From: Phycisphaerales bacterium
GTDB taxonomy: Bacteria > Planctomycetota > Phycisphaerae > Phycisphaerales > UBA1924
Assembly (NCBI GenBank): GCA_030149165.1
Contig: JASBRY010000009.1
Span: 930,001-994,000 of the forward strand
DNA: 64,000 nt
Direction of reading: 5' to 3'
Each line of letters begins with the position of its first letter. The first letter of the stretch is position 1. Under the pieces are notes generated by a model. It saw only the letters and a program-made list of their open reading frames with translations. It did not search any database and was not told where the DNA came from. Positions 26,359 through 35,027 of this stretch are shown here, piece after piece. The translations under genes and the position numbers were made by a program.

Positions 26359-27036
26359 TTAACGACGGCGACGAGTACCCAACAGCAGTCCGGCTGAGGA
26401 CAGCAGCATCATGCTTGGAGCAGGGACTGTGGTTGCACGGATCGCGAAAGCGCCTGGAATCGGGACATCGGGACCATCCATGCGAGTGTGGTAGCCTGCA
26501 TTCGGGAGATCACCGAAACTGCCGTAGTAGAACCATGAGCGGTCCGCACGAGCATCGGTGTCGTAACGTGCGGGGCTCGAGTATCCAGGTTGGTTGTCAT
26601 CGTCATATTCGAGTTCAGCGAGATGGCTGACTGTGACAAAGAATCCGCCTGATACGGCGAGATTGTTGATGTCTACAGAGTTGAGCACCCCGCCGCCGGT
26701 CATCGGGCTGTCGATGACCTGGGTGAAGATGTTGGTCGCGTTGGTTGGATCAAAGTCGTTGTCGATGTCTTGATAGATTCGGACAGTGACCTGATTGTTG
26801 TCGGAAAGACGACCGAGTTCGAAGGTGATATTGACAATCTCCTCGCTCGCGTCTTGGGTGGTGAAGTAGTTGCCCCAGAGCATGTCGATGTCGCCGAATT
26901 GCTCGAATGAACGAGGCGGTCCGAGAGTGACAAATGAACCACCATCATCGTAACTGTACACATTGGCGAGGGTGCTTGTGGAAGCGAATGCAAGGGCGCT
27001 CAACACGAGCGTGCTCTGAATCATTTTCTGTGTCAT
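26359..27036 (-). CDS. Secreted protein with PEP-CTERM-like sorting tail
   Basis: A 225-residue exported protein. An N-terminal signal peptide (TLVLSALAFASTSTLA) leads into a beta-rich body containing EIVNITFELGRLSDNNQVTVRIYQD, which looks like a carbohydrate-binding or choice-of-anchor type sandwich. The C-terminus is a tripartite signal: short VPAPS motif, hydrophobic MMLLSSAGLLLG, then basic TRRRR. That is the pattern of PEP-CTERM signals processed by exosortase, here in a variant form. AAGGAG before the ATG fixes the start. Function of the body is unknown; it stands alone between convergent maf and the ASCH gene. Confidence 0.82.
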   Translation of the reverse strand: MTQKMIQSTLVLSALAFASTSTLANVYSYDDGGSFVTLGPPRSFEQFGDIDMLWGNYFTTQDASEEIVNITFELGRLSDNNQVTVRIYQDIDNDFDPTNATNIFTQVIDSPMTGGGVLNSVDINNLAVSGGFFVTVSHLAELEYDDDNQPGYSSPARYDTDARADRSWFYYGSFGDLPNAGYHTRMDGPDVPIPGAFAIRATTVPAPSMMLLSSAGLLLGTRRRR

Positions 27037-27181
27037 CGTGAACTCCTTATCGATGTATTGGAGTTCGATGGTACATCCTCATGAATGTAAACTCAAGAAA
27101 TTCATTGGCTTGGCACAGAAATGAAGAACTCAACCTAGATTGAGAGCTTCGAGTTGAAAGTGTGCTGGGTTGAATAGCCTA

Positions 27182-27616
27182 TTACGCGGCGCGGCGTGAC
27201 GAGTTCTGATCAGAATCAGTCGTACGCCATGCGTTTCTGTTTGCCGTCAATAGTTCAGATGGGACTGTTGATTCATCGCGGAGCATTGTGATCTTCGAGA
27301 AACTGATCAGTGTCGCGTACTTGGAATCGGCTTTGGTTTGCCAGTAGTGATCGCCTCCCATGATGCGATCGTCATAGGTCTCGCGAAGGTTCACGATATC
27401 CTCAGGAGTCAGATCCTCGAACTCATCGACTCGGCGGACTGTTGCTTTGGCAACGACGCGCTTGCCTGTGGGTTTGATGTAGACCGTATCGCCGGGGCTG
27501 ACTTTCCCGAACGGGGCGCGGCGGTCCTGACCCAGACGAGATTCGAGCGTCTTGGCACCACTCAGCAGCGGAGCGATGTAGCGAGGATGCACGATCATCA
27601 GGTGGGTCTTGGACAT
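27182..27616 (-). CDS. ASCH/PUA-like domain protein
   Basis: A 144-residue protein with a PUA-like beta-barrel. The N-terminal pattern IVHPRYIAPLLSGAKTLESRL contains the GxKxxExR signature of ASCH domains, which bind RNA or modified nucleotides, and GDTVYIKPTGKRVVAKATV follows as the second strand pair. The C-terminal ~30 residues are polar and probably disordered. AGGGGG upstream of the ATG supports the start. It may be an RNA-binding regulator or a nucleotide-processing enzyme; nothing nearby decides this. Confidence 0.75.
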   Translation of the reverse strand: MSKTHLMIVHPRYIAPLLSGAKTLESRLGQDRRAPFGKVSPGDTVYIKPTGKRVVAKATVRRVDEFEDLTPEDIVNLRETYDDRIMGGDHYWQTKADSKYATLISFSKITMLRDESTVPSELLTANRNAWRTTDSDQNSSRRAA

Positions 27617-27705
27617 ACCCCCTATATCGGACGATTCGCTCTCGTTCTTTGCTCACAAAGTCAGGGAATGTCGCGAATCACGGATATGAGCAAGTTGACG
27701 CGGAT

Positions 27706-29175
27706 TCAGGAGTCCTTCATCCGCTCGATGGTGGATGTGGTGGAGAGCCCGTCGATCAAGTCCAAGAGTTCTACTCGTCCGCCGTGCTGGATCACAAAGT
27801 CTGCGCCGACAACGGTTTCGATGCTGTAGTCCCCGCCTTTGACCAGCACATCGGGTTTGATCCCCTCGATGAGCTTGATTGGGGTCTCTTCATTGAACAG
27901 CACCACGGCATCCACACATTCGAGGGCGCCGAGCACTCTCGCTCGATTTTCCTGATCATTAACCGGTCGAGTTGGGCCTTTGAGTCCTCGCACGGAGTGA
28001 TCATCGTTCATCGCGACGATGAGCACATCTCCCAGCGCTGCGGCGCGTTGAAGCAGCGAGATATGTCCCGCGTGGATGACATCGAAGCAGCCGTTGGTGA
28101 AGACGACTGATTTGCCGTCGTTTTTCGCGGCTTTGGTCATGACGATCGCTTCGTCGAGTGTGCGGACTTTGCCTCGTGAGTCGGCGCTCAGGGAGAGGAT
28201 CTCGTGATGGATGCGTTCGATCGGGATCGGAGCAACGCCGAAGATTTCGACTTCGAGTCCCGCTGCGGCGTTGGCGAGGCGGACCGAATCGACCCAGTCC
28301 AAGCCGTTGGCGCGAGCAGCCGCGAGTCCCGCGAGCATCATGTCTCCAGCGCCGGTGACATCGTACACGGCACGCGCTTGCGTCGGGATCAATTCTTGTT
28401 CGGGGAGATCATCACTATCCACGAGCGCGCCGTGCTTGTCCAGCGTGAGCACGACGGTGGTGAACTGGTACTGATCCTTGAGGTCTCGTGCCAGTTGTTG
28501 ATTGGTTGAGTCTGTTCCCAGCGTGCTCGCGAGTTCGCCTTCGGTCCGGTTTGGTGTGATCGCGGTAGCGCCTTGGTATTTGGAGTAGTCCTTGATCGGT
28601 GCCGGATCGACATACACAGGTTTCCCGGCGATCTGCGCTCGGCGGATAATCTCTTTACACAGCGCGGGAGTGCAGACACCTTTGTTGTAATCCTCGATAC
28701 AAACGAAGTCCGCATCGGGTAGTTGTGCATCGAACTGCTTCAGGATTTGATCTGAGATTGATTGTTCGATCTCTGCAGCGGATTCGAAATCCACGCGGAA
28801 CATCTTCTGTGCGTGACGGCCCTGCGCGAGTCCAATGAGGTTGCGTTTGACCGTGGTGGGGCGCGATGCGTCTTTCACGATGCCTTGGGTGTTGACGCGG
28901 CGGTCATTGAGCGCGTTGATGAGCACATCCGCTTCAGTGTCTGAGCCCGTGACTCCAAGCGCTTGGACATGGCCGTGCATCGCGATCAGATCTAGACAAA
29001 GGTTCGCGGCTCCTCCCGGCTGGTTTTCTTGCTTGGTCACATGCAGCACAGGAACAGGCGCATCTGGTGAAAGGCGATTTGCATTCCCATAGAGCTGCTG
29101 ATCGAGCATGAAATCGCCCACGACGATGGCGTTGAACGATTTCCAGTCTGCGAGTGTGCTGAGGAGTGCTTCCAT
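27706..29175 (-). CDS. hldE: Bifunctional heptose-7-phosphate kinase / heptose-1-phosphate adenylyltransferase
   Basis: Makes ADP-activated heptose for the LPS core. The N-terminal ~320 residues are a PfkB-type kinase (VVGDFMLDQQLYGNANRLSP, GGAANLCLDL, ITPNRTE, and the catalytic DVTGAGDMML). The C-terminal ~140 residues are a nucleotidyltransferase with FTNGCFDVIHAGHISLL near residue 358 and LVKGGDYSIETVVGADFV. Full length (489) is normal for the fused form, so both activities should be present. Codon use matches its neighbours. The small cysteine-rich lipoprotein gene upstream has its own terminator, so hldE is probably transcribed alone. Confidence 0.95.
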   Translation of the reverse strand: MEALLSTLADWKSFNAIVVGDFMLDQQLYGNANRLSPDAPVPVLHVTKQENQPGGAANLCLDLIAMHGHVQALGVTGSDTEADVLINALNDRRVNTQGIVKDASRPTTVKRNLIGLAQGRHAQKMFRVDFESAAEIEQSISDQILKQFDAQLPDADFVCIEDYNKGVCTPALCKEIIRRAQIAGKPVYVDPAPIKDYSKYQGATAITPNRTEGELASTLGTDSTNQQLARDLKDQYQFTTVVLTLDKHGALVDSDDLPEQELIPTQARAVYDVTGAGDMMLAGLAAARANGLDWVDSVRLANAAAGLEVEIFGVAPIPIERIHHEILSLSADSRGKVRTLDEAIVMTKAAKNDGKSVVFTNGCFDVIHAGHISLLQRAAALGDVLIVAMNDDHSVRGLKGPTRPVNDQENRARVLGALECVDAVVLFNEETPIKLIEGIKPDVLVKGGDYSIETVVGADFVIQHGGRVELLDLIDGLSTTSTIERMKDS

Positions 29176-29204
29176 AGTTCTGTTAAGGGTAGACCTGATG
29201 CATG

Positions 29205-29228
29205 AAAAAACCCGCTCAGGAGCGGGTT
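29205..29228 (-). terminator. Terminator of the cysteine-rich lipoprotein gene
   Basis: The stem AACCCGCT / AGCGGGTT has a CAGG loop. On the minus strand it is followed by a run of six Ts (29205-29210). Confidence 0.85.
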
Positions 29229-29253
29229 GGGAGTTTGTTCTGGATTTCTGTTG

Positions 29254-29595
29254 TTATCCCTTGCAGTCAGGGCATGCGGCTGCGGCTTTGGATTCGCATC
29301 CAGCACAGCAGTACTTGCCGTCCTTGCAGTTCGGGCAGGAGAATGTGGTGTTTGGGTGGTTGCAGGCCATTTTGTCGGCACAGCATGCTTTCTTGCAGTC
29401 ATCGCCGCAAGCACCGGCTTTTTTGCCGTCTTTGCATTCACCCATTTTGCAGTTCTCTTTGTCACAGTTCGCGGGATCGCATTGAGCGGTGCCGCATGAC
29501 TTGCCGTCACAGTCGCGGCTCTGGGTGCTCTCGCAACCGATCAAAACACATGAAACGAGTGCTGCACCGAGCAGGGCTTTGAGACTGTTCTTCAT
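29254..29595 (-). CDS. Small cysteine-rich lipoprotein
   Basis: A 113-residue lipoprotein. The signal peptide ends at the lipobox VLIGC. The ~92-residue mature part has 18 further cysteines, mostly in CxxxC, CC and CxxC arrangements (AACCADKMAC-like block, SCPNC, YCCAGC, ACPDC), along with many Lys and Asp. This is a metal-binding or multi-disulfide composition; the last third resembles treble-clef zinc-ribbon knuckles. No family was recognised. GGAGA precedes the ATG and a strong terminator follows, so it is an independent gene. Metal storage or sensing at the envelope is a guess. Confidence 0.8.
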   Translation of the reverse strand: MKNSLKALLGAALVSCVLIGCESTQSRDCDGKSCGTAQCDPANCDKENCKMGECKDGKKAGACGDDCKKACCADKMACNHPNTTFSCPNCKDGKYCCAGCESKAAAACPDCKG

Positions 29596-29713
29596 TGTTC
29601 ATTCTCCAGATAGAAAGTTCGTTCGTACAGATACCCGATCCTGTGCAGGCCTACGCCGGCGATTCGGGTAAAGCATCATCGCATTGATTGGGCAATGTGT
29701 CAACCCGAATCGG

Positions 29714-30508
29714 TCAATCTTGTCCAGATTCAGGTGCTGTCTTTGGTGATAAGAGATCCGGGCGACGAGCACGGGTGCGATCCAGACGCTGCTGCAGTCT
29801 CCATCGAGCGACGGCGTTGTGATCGCCGCTCATCAAGACCTCAGGGACTTCCATCCCTTCCCAAACGCGAGGTCGTGTGTAGTGGGGGCAATCGAGCAGT
29901 TTCGAGTCTGCAGGAATTTCAAGTCCCTTTAGTGCTTTGGGATCGATCTCAGAGCCGTCGGGATTGGTGGTGTTCGCGGCGGAGAATGAATCTTCCAGTG
30001 CTGAGTCATCGTGACCAAGCACGCCTGGGAGGGTTCTGGTGATCGCATCGATGAGGACCATCGCGGCGAGCTCGCCTCCTGAGTGGAGGTAGTCTCCGAT
30101 CGAGATCTCGAGCGGATCAAGTCGCTCGATAACGCGCGCATCGATGCCTTCATAGTGACCAGCGATCATGAGCAATCTTGGCTTGGATGCAAGTGACTCG
30201 ACAAGATCTTGCGTCAGCGGCTGCCCCTGCGGGGTGAGGTAAACGCGGGTCGCAGGTCGAGGGTCAGCTTGTTCGCACGCATTCACGGCGTCCCAGACCG
30301 GCTGGCAAGCCATGACCATGCCTGGGCCTCCTCCGAACGGGCGATCATCGGTTTTCTGATGCTTGTTGTTGGTGTAGTCGCGGATGTTGGTCGCGTGCAA
30401 CTCCAGAATCCCCATCTGCTGGGCTCTTCCAGGGATCGACACACCCATCGCTCCGGGGGGCTGAGCGTCAAACATCTCCGGAAATGTGGTCAGGACATCG
30501 ATCCGCAT
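29714..30508 (-). CDS. trmD: tRNA (guanine-37-N1)-methyltransferase
   Basis: SAM-dependent SPOUT enzyme that methylates G37 next to the anticodon and prevents frameshifting. Seen are MRIDVLTTFPEMF, DYTNNKHQKTDDRPFGGGPGMVM, the trefoil-knot region MIAGHYEGIDARVIERL, and SIGDYLHSGGELAAMVLIDAITR. The C-terminal helical domain carries CPHYTRPRVWEGMEVPEVLMSGDH. Length (264) is normal with a short extra tail. It is transcribed divergently from rpsP, 200 bases away, whereas most bacteria have rpsP-rimM-trmD-rplS in one operon. No rimM is in the window. Confidence 0.95.
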   Translation of the reverse strand: MRIDVLTTFPEMFDAQPPGAMGVSIPGRAQQMGILELHATNIRDYTNNKHQKTDDRPFGGGPGMVMACQPVWDAVNACEQADPRPATRVYLTPQGQPLTQDLVESLASKPRLLMIAGHYEGIDARVIERLDPLEISIGDYLHSGGELAAMVLIDAITRTLPGVLGHDDSALEDSFSAANTTNPDGSEIDPKALKGLEIPADSKLLDCPHYTRPRVWEGMEVPEVLMSGDHNAVARWRLQQRLDRTRARRPDLLSPKTAPESGQD

Positions 30509-30709
30509 CCTCGATGATAGTGGGTGAGGACTGAAATTGTCAGAAGATGGGTTCTGGAGTGGATTTACCTTGGTCTTGAGCCAACGATTCTCTTCCCAGC
30601 GGACGCAGACAGCACCAACGGTTGGCGCAGTCGAGGGATTAAACCGGTTTCAGATCGGTACTGCTGGGTTGGACTCCCCGCATCGAGCGGGCTTTGAAAG
30701 GATCACCAC

Positions 30710-31294
30710 ATGGTTCGAATTCGTATGCAGCGTCTTGGCCGCACTCACCGCCCGTTCTACCGCATCAACGCGATCGATCAGCGCACGCGTCGAAACGGCC
30801 GTGTGCTTGAGAACCTCGGACATTTCGATCCGATGGAGAAGGATGAGTCCAAGCAGATCGTGCTCAAGGTCGAAGAGATCAAGGCATGGCTCGCGAAGGG
30901 CGCTCAGCCTTCGGACACTGTCCGCGACATGCTCGGCAAAGCTGACATCCTCGACGGCGCGATGAAAGCGGAGTGGGAAGCGGATCGAGCAGTCAACATG
31001 AAGCGCGGCGAGTGCAAGAAAGCACTCAAGGAAATCGAAGGCATCGTCGCATCGCTCGACAAGATGGCGGAAGATTCCGAAGCGGACCTGACCCCGTTCA
31101 CGAACACTGCGAAGAAGATGCTCAATATGGTCAAGGGCACGCTCTCGCTTGCGAAGTCTGAGGACGCAGCGAAGTATCTCGCGGAAGCAAAGGACGCGAT
31201 GAGCAAAGCGGAAGCCGCGAAGCCAGCTCCTGAGCCTGAACCAGAACCCGAAGCGGAAGCCGAGGGTGATGCAGAAGCTGACGCTGAAGAGTAA
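30710..31294 (+). CDS. rpsP: Ribosomal protein S16 with long C-terminal extension
   Basis: Small-subunit protein needed for 30S assembly. The first ~80 residues are standard S16 (MVRIRMQRLGRTHRPFYRIN, RRNGRVLENLGHFDP, and IKAWLAKGAQPSDTV). The remaining ~110 residues are not part of the family core: a predicted helical, Lys/Glu/Ala-rich stretch followed by a Pro-Glu repeat and very acidic end. Total is 194 residues against the usual 75-100. AAAGGA before the ATG is a good ribosome site. The gene stands apart from trmD and rplS and ends in its own terminator. Confidence 0.95.
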   Translation: MVRIRMQRLGRTHRPFYRINAIDQRTRRNGRVLENLGHFDPMEKDESKQIVLKVEEIKAWLAKGAQPSDTVRDMLGKADILDGAMKAEWEADRAVNMKRGECKKALKEIEGIVASLDKMAEDSEADLTPFTNTAKKMLNMVKGTLSLAKSEDAAKYLAEAKDAMSKAEAAKPAPEPEPEPEAEAEGDAEADAEE

Positions 31295-31315
31295 GCGATC
31301 AACCACATCGAATGA

Positions 31316-31342
31316 AAAGGCCCGCATCGCGGGCTTTTTTTG
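31316..31342 (+). terminator. Terminator of rpsP
   Basis: GCCCGC / GCGGGC stem with ATC loop (31320-31334), flanked by AAAAG and TTTTTTTG. Confidence 0.85.
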
Positions 31343-31424
31343 TGTGATGATCACAGCGATGGTGCGAGTTCTGGTACGCTGATATGCGTTGGACTGAATC
31401 TATGCCCACATGGAGGTGATCGGC

Positions 31425-32591
31425 ATGAAACGGAATGTGTTGTTTGCGTTCGGTGCGTTGACTGGAATGAACGCGTCGGTTCTCGCTGAACCGATCGGGT
31501 ATCAGGGGCGGCTGGACATTGACTCCATGCCGGCGAATGGGATCTTTGATCTTGAGTGTCGATTGTTTGATGCGATCGTGGATGGTGAACAAGTTGGTGA
31601 TACAGCGATCGTGGATGATCTGCTCGTGGTCAATGGTCTGCTGAATACGCCGCTTGACTTTGGGGACGCGTTCGATTCGAGCCGCGTGTATCTGGAGATC
31701 TCCATTCGGGATGGTGATTCGGAAGATGCATACGAAGTACTCAATCCGCGCCAACTCATCAACTCAACACCCAAGGCGGTGCATGCACTGACCGCGGATT
31801 CGGTTGTGGGTCCCGGATGGTCATTGCGTGACAGTCTGCTGACTACAGGTGATCTGCTGACCTTTGGGGGAGGGAATGATCGTGTAGTGATCAATCGCGA
31901 GGAGTTGTCGATCCCGATCGAGTTCTTCGGAGTGCATATCAATGGGCTTGATATTGGGGCGATGGTGATCTCACACGAGGATCCAATGAAAAGCACGATG
32001 TTCGCGCATGTGTCAGGCGGTGTCATCGGTGCCTCGGAAGTGTTCAACGGTGAAACTCGAGAACTCACGATGCAGATCGATGCGACGGATGTGCTCAGAG
32101 CAAACTCTGCGGGGATTCAATCAGCGTCCTTTAAGTACATCAATCCGGTAGCGGGTGCGGTCACAGTGGCGGGGGATGTCTTTCACAGCGCGATGGGGAC
32201 GCCGTTTCTTGCGTCGGTTTTTAGTGGGGGGGCGTACATCACAGATGCGAACGCCGCGGTCCCGATGGTCGCGCCGATCACGCTTCCTCATAACGCAACG
32301 ATCACAAAGTTCACGGCTCGATTCGAGGACAACGCCGCGACTGATCTGCTGATCTCCTTGAAGGGAGCATCTTCCGATGGTTCGCTGCTCGCGATCGCGG
32401 ATCTGAGCACGATGGGAGCGGTCGGTGGTATCCGGAGCGTTTCAACGACTGAGATTGTGAAAGAGAACAGCATGACCGACACACTCAATACGGGGTATTA
32501 CATTCGCGCGTTCTGTCCGGCTTGGCCGGGAGATAGCACGATGCGCATCTGGTCGGTGACGGTTGAGTACACCGTTGGCGGTCCAAACTGA
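31425..32591 (+). CDS. Secreted protein with YQGRL-type N-terminal domain
   Basis: A 388-residue exported protein of unknown role. The signal peptide (NVLFAFGALTGMNASVLA) is followed by IGYQGRLDIDSMPANGIFDLECRLFDA, a motif I associate with planctomycete and phage-tail-like surface proteins that present beta-sandwich and collar-like domains. The middle is beta-rich, and the end (MRIWSVTVEYTV) forms a beta strand with no dockerin-like or PEP-CTERM tail. The start is fixed at ATG 31425 by a near-perfect GGAGGTGA 5 bases upstream. It sits between rpsP and rplS, where ribosomal operons normally have rimM and trmD. Confidence 0.72.
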   Translation: MKRNVLFAFGALTGMNASVLAEPIGYQGRLDIDSMPANGIFDLECRLFDAIVDGEQVGDTAIVDDLLVVNGLLNTPLDFGDAFDSSRVYLEISIRDGDSEDAYEVLNPRQLINSTPKAVHALTADSVVGPGWSLRDSLLTTGDLLTFGGGNDRVVINREELSIPIEFFGVHINGLDIGAMVISHEDPMKSTMFAHVSGGVIGASEVFNGETRELTMQIDATDVLRANSAGIQSASFKYINPVAGAVTVAGDVFHSAMGTPFLASVFSGGAYITDANAAVPMVAPITLPHNATITKFTARFEDNAATDLLISLKGASSDGSLLAIADLSTMGAVGGIRSVSTTEIVKENSMTDTLNTGYYIRAFCPAWPGDSTMRIWSVTVEYTVGGPN

Positions 32592-32596
32592 TTTGA

Positions 32597-33643
32597 TCAT
32601 GAGCGCCAGTCGATGACGATCTTGCCGAACTGTTCTCCCGCTTCGAGTCGTTCGTAGGCGTTCTTGCAATCATCGGGACTGAAGACCTGATCGACGACTG
32701 GCGCTAGGGCGCCGCGGTTGAACAGCGCGACGACTTCTTTGAACTCGTTGTTGGATCCCATTGTTGAGCCGAGGATGCGGAGTTGGTTCCAGAAGATTCG
32801 CGCGAGGTCGGTTTGCGCGTCAGGTCCTGTTGTGCATCCTGGAGTGACATACGCGCCGCCTCTTGCGAGGGACTTGATGCAGTTGAGGTGCGCGACTTTC
32901 CCAACGGAATCGACCGCCATGTCCACGCCTCGCTTGTTGGTCCAGGCGCGGAGGTCTTTGGACCAGTCTTGTCCTTCGTCGAGGATCGTGTGATCCGCTC
33001 CCAGTTCAATCGCTTTGTCCAGCTTCCATTGATGTCGTGAGGTCACGGCGACTTTGCATCCAAAGTGCTTCGCGATCGCGAGGGCGGAAGTAGCGACGCC
33101 CCCTCCGATTCCCGTGATGAGGACTGATTGTCCAGGACAGAGGTTGCCCTTGGTGATCATCATGGAGTATGCCGTGAGGGCGCAGAGTCCGAAGGCGCTC
33201 GCGGCGATTGGATCGGCATCCCCAACATCAGCGAGATTATCGACGGGGCAGGTGAACATCTCGGCGTGGGCGCCGAAGTGGTGTTCTCCGATGAGTTCGT
33301 AGTTAGGGCACATGGTCGAAGCGGGAGGGTCCTGCGGATGGACGCGATCAGGGACGACGACGGCGGCGTTGTAGATCACGCGCCGTCCGATCCAGGACTC
33401 ATCGACGCCGGGACCGACCTTGACGACCTCGCCGCATCCATCGCATCCTGAGACTCTTGGGTATTGGAGGGTGAGTCCAGGGACGCCTCGTCCGACCCAG
33501 AGGTCCATATGATTGAACGCTGAGCAGATGGTCTTGATGACGACCTGTCCGGCTTGGGGGTCAGTGGGCTCGCTCCAATCGGACTTCAGGGAGATATTCG
33601 GGGCGACAGGATTGGCTTGTTTTTCGACAACGATTGCTCTCAT
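32597..33643 (-). CDS. Medium-chain alcohol dehydrogenase / quinone reductase family protein
   Basis: An NAD(P)H-dependent oxidoreductase of 348 residues. The GroES-like N-terminal domain has FNHMDLWVGRGVPG and VSGCDGCGEVVKVG; the catalytic zinc site is incompletely conserved, as the usual GHE is SGCDG. The Rossmann fold follows with SVLITGIGGGVATSALAIAKHFG and VDMAVDSVG. This mix resembles zinc-independent quinone oxidoreductases or NADP-alcohol dehydrogenases with structural cysteines. The start is ATG 33643, where the domain begins. It converges with the secreted protein gene, leaving a 5-base gap. Substrate is unknown. Confidence 0.85.
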   Translation of the reverse strand: MRAIVVEKQANPVAPNISLKSDWSEPTDPQAGQVVIKTICSAFNHMDLWVGRGVPGLTLQYPRVSGCDGCGEVVKVGPGVDESWIGRRVIYNAAVVVPDRVHPQDPPASTMCPNYELIGEHHFGAHAEMFTCPVDNLADVGDADPIAASAFGLCALTAYSMMITKGNLCPGQSVLITGIGGGVATSALAIAKHFGCKVAVTSRHQWKLDKAIELGADHTILDEGQDWSKDLRAWTNKRGVDMAVDSVGKVAHLNCIKSLARGGAYVTPGCTTGPDAQTDLARIFWNQLRILGSTMGSNNEFKEVVALFNRGALAPVVDQVFSPDDCKNAYERLEAGEQFGKIVIDWRS

Positions 33644-33779
33644 GGCGGACTTTAGGGGGCTGGCGCGTCCGAATGGGGGATAATGCATCCTCAGAACGCT
33701 TTTCTGGCTCGACAAGAGCGGATCAGCGGCCTAACCTTGGGGCCCGCCTGCAAGTGCCGGCGCACCAGAGGATTGACTT

Positions 33780-34172
33780 ATGGACACTCAAAGAATCATC
33801 GAATCCGTGAACTCAGAAGCACTGAAGACGGATATCCCTCGTTTCGATATTGGTGACAACATCAATGTCCATGTTCGGATCGTTGAAGGTCAGAAAGAGC
33901 GTGTCCAGGTCTTCTCAGGCACGCTGATCTCGCGTAAGGGCAGCGGCATCAACGAGATGATCACTGTCCGTCGCATCGTCGGTGAAGTCGGCGTTGAGCG
34001 TACATGGCCGATCAACTCTCCGCTCATCGCGAAGTTCGAGGTCGTCCGCCGTGCGGATGCTCGTCGTGCGAAACTCTACTTTCTGCGTGATCGCGTCGGT
34101 AAGTCGCGTCGTCTTCGCAACCGCCGTCGCGGCATGAAGCATGTCGAAGGCATGGAAACCGTTCAGAAGTAA
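33780..34172 (+). CDS. rplS: Ribosomal protein L19
   Basis: Large-subunit protein at the 30S-50S interface. Seen are the N-terminal helix, the beta-barrel core DIGDNINVHVRIVEG and RVQVFSGTLISRKGSGINEMITVRRI, then GVERTWPINSPLI and the basic FLRDRVGKSRRLRNRRR end. Length is 130 residues, with a short basic extension. AGAGGA lies before the ATG. It is transcribed alone; trmD is 3.3 kb away on the other strand. Confidence 0.96.
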   Translation: MDTQRIIESVNSEALKTDIPRFDIGDNINVHVRIVEGQKERVQVFSGTLISRKGSGINEMITVRRIVGEVGVERTWPINSPLIAKFEVVRRADARRAKLYFLRDRVGKSRRLRNRRRGMKHVEGMETVQK

Positions 34173-34198
34173 GAACGATTTATAAAAATCTATCAGAG

Positions 34199-34221
34199 CA
34201 CCCGCGAGTCGCGGGTGTTTG
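34199..34221. terminator. Terminator between rplS and the nitrilase gene
   Basis: CACCCGCG / CGCGGGTG with AGT loop (34199-34217), followed by TTTGTTG. Confidence 0.8.
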
Positions 34222-34224
34222 TTG

Positions 34225-35013
34225 TTAGAACGATCTGATCTTGATGTCGTCGAGCACACGGAACTTGCGGCGCCAATCTTTGAGGGCCTTCGGATCCACC
34301 TCGACACTGAGGACGGTTTCTTCATCTTCGAGCTCGCCGAGGATTTCACCTTTGGGATCAATCGCGATGGTCCCTCCGGCGTAATGGATATTCGGATCGT
34401 CGCCGCATCGGTTGATGCCGAAGACGAATGCTTGGTTTTCGATCGCGCGTGCGATGAGTAGTGCTCTCCAGTGATGCTGTCTCGCGTGCGGCCAGTTCGC
34501 GCCGAGCACAAACACTTCTGATCCATCCGCCACCCCTTTGCGGAACAGCTCAGGGAAACGCAGGTCGTAGCAGATGAGCGGGCAGCACTTGAGCTTGCTT
34601 TCACCCTCGCCCCAATCAAATGAAGTTGTGGAGTCGCCGCCTTGGTACGCTTTGGGTTCGTATCCCATCGAGAACGGGTGGATCTTAGAGTATTCACAGA
34701 GCGGCTTGGTCGCATTTGGCGAGAGCACGGTGGCGCAGTTGTATGCGAGTGTCTGATCTGGTGGGATGATGGAACGCGAGCCGTGGATAATGCATTTGGT
34801 CTCTTGCGCGAGAGACTGGAGGAAGTGGAGCGTGGAGTCGTCTTGATCCCAGCAGTCTTTGGTATTGAGTGTGAAGCCGCAGTCGAAGAGTTCTGGGAGT
34901 GCGATGAGATCGCCGGGGGAGATCAGAGTTTTCTCTATCAGCTCCCGAACGCGATCAAAGTTCGCTTGGGGTTGTTCCCATTGGATATCGAGTTGAACGA
35001 GGTGTGCACGCAT
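34225..35013 (-). CDS. Carbon-nitrogen hydrolase (nitrilase superfamily)
   Basis: A 262-residue amidase-type hydrolase. The catalytic triad is visible: Glu in LPELFDCGF, Lys in YSKIHPFSM, and Cys in CPLICYDLRFPELFR, in the normal order and spacing. The family includes omega-amidase (NIT2), beta-ureidopropionase and glutathione-repair amidases; the KIHPF and FRVLDDIK pattern is near the NIT/omega-amidase group but not decisive. Start is ATG 35013 with AAAGGAGAG just before it. It follows the AddA-like gene by 14 bases in the same direction, so the two are probably cotranscribed. Confidence 0.9.
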   Translation of the reverse strand: MRAHLVQLDIQWEQPQANFDRVRELIEKTLISPGDLIALPELFDCGFTLNTKDCWDQDDSTLHFLQSLAQETKCIIHGSRSIIPPDQTLAYNCATVLSPNATKPLCEYSKIHPFSMGYEPKAYQGGDSTTSFDWGEGESKLKCCPLICYDLRFPELFRKGVADGSEVFVLGANWPHARQHHWRALLIARAIENQAFVFGINRCGDDPNIHYAGGTIAIDPKGEILGELEDEETVLSVEVDPKALKDWRRKFRVLDDIKIRSF

Positions 35014-35027
35014 GATCTCTCCTTTGT

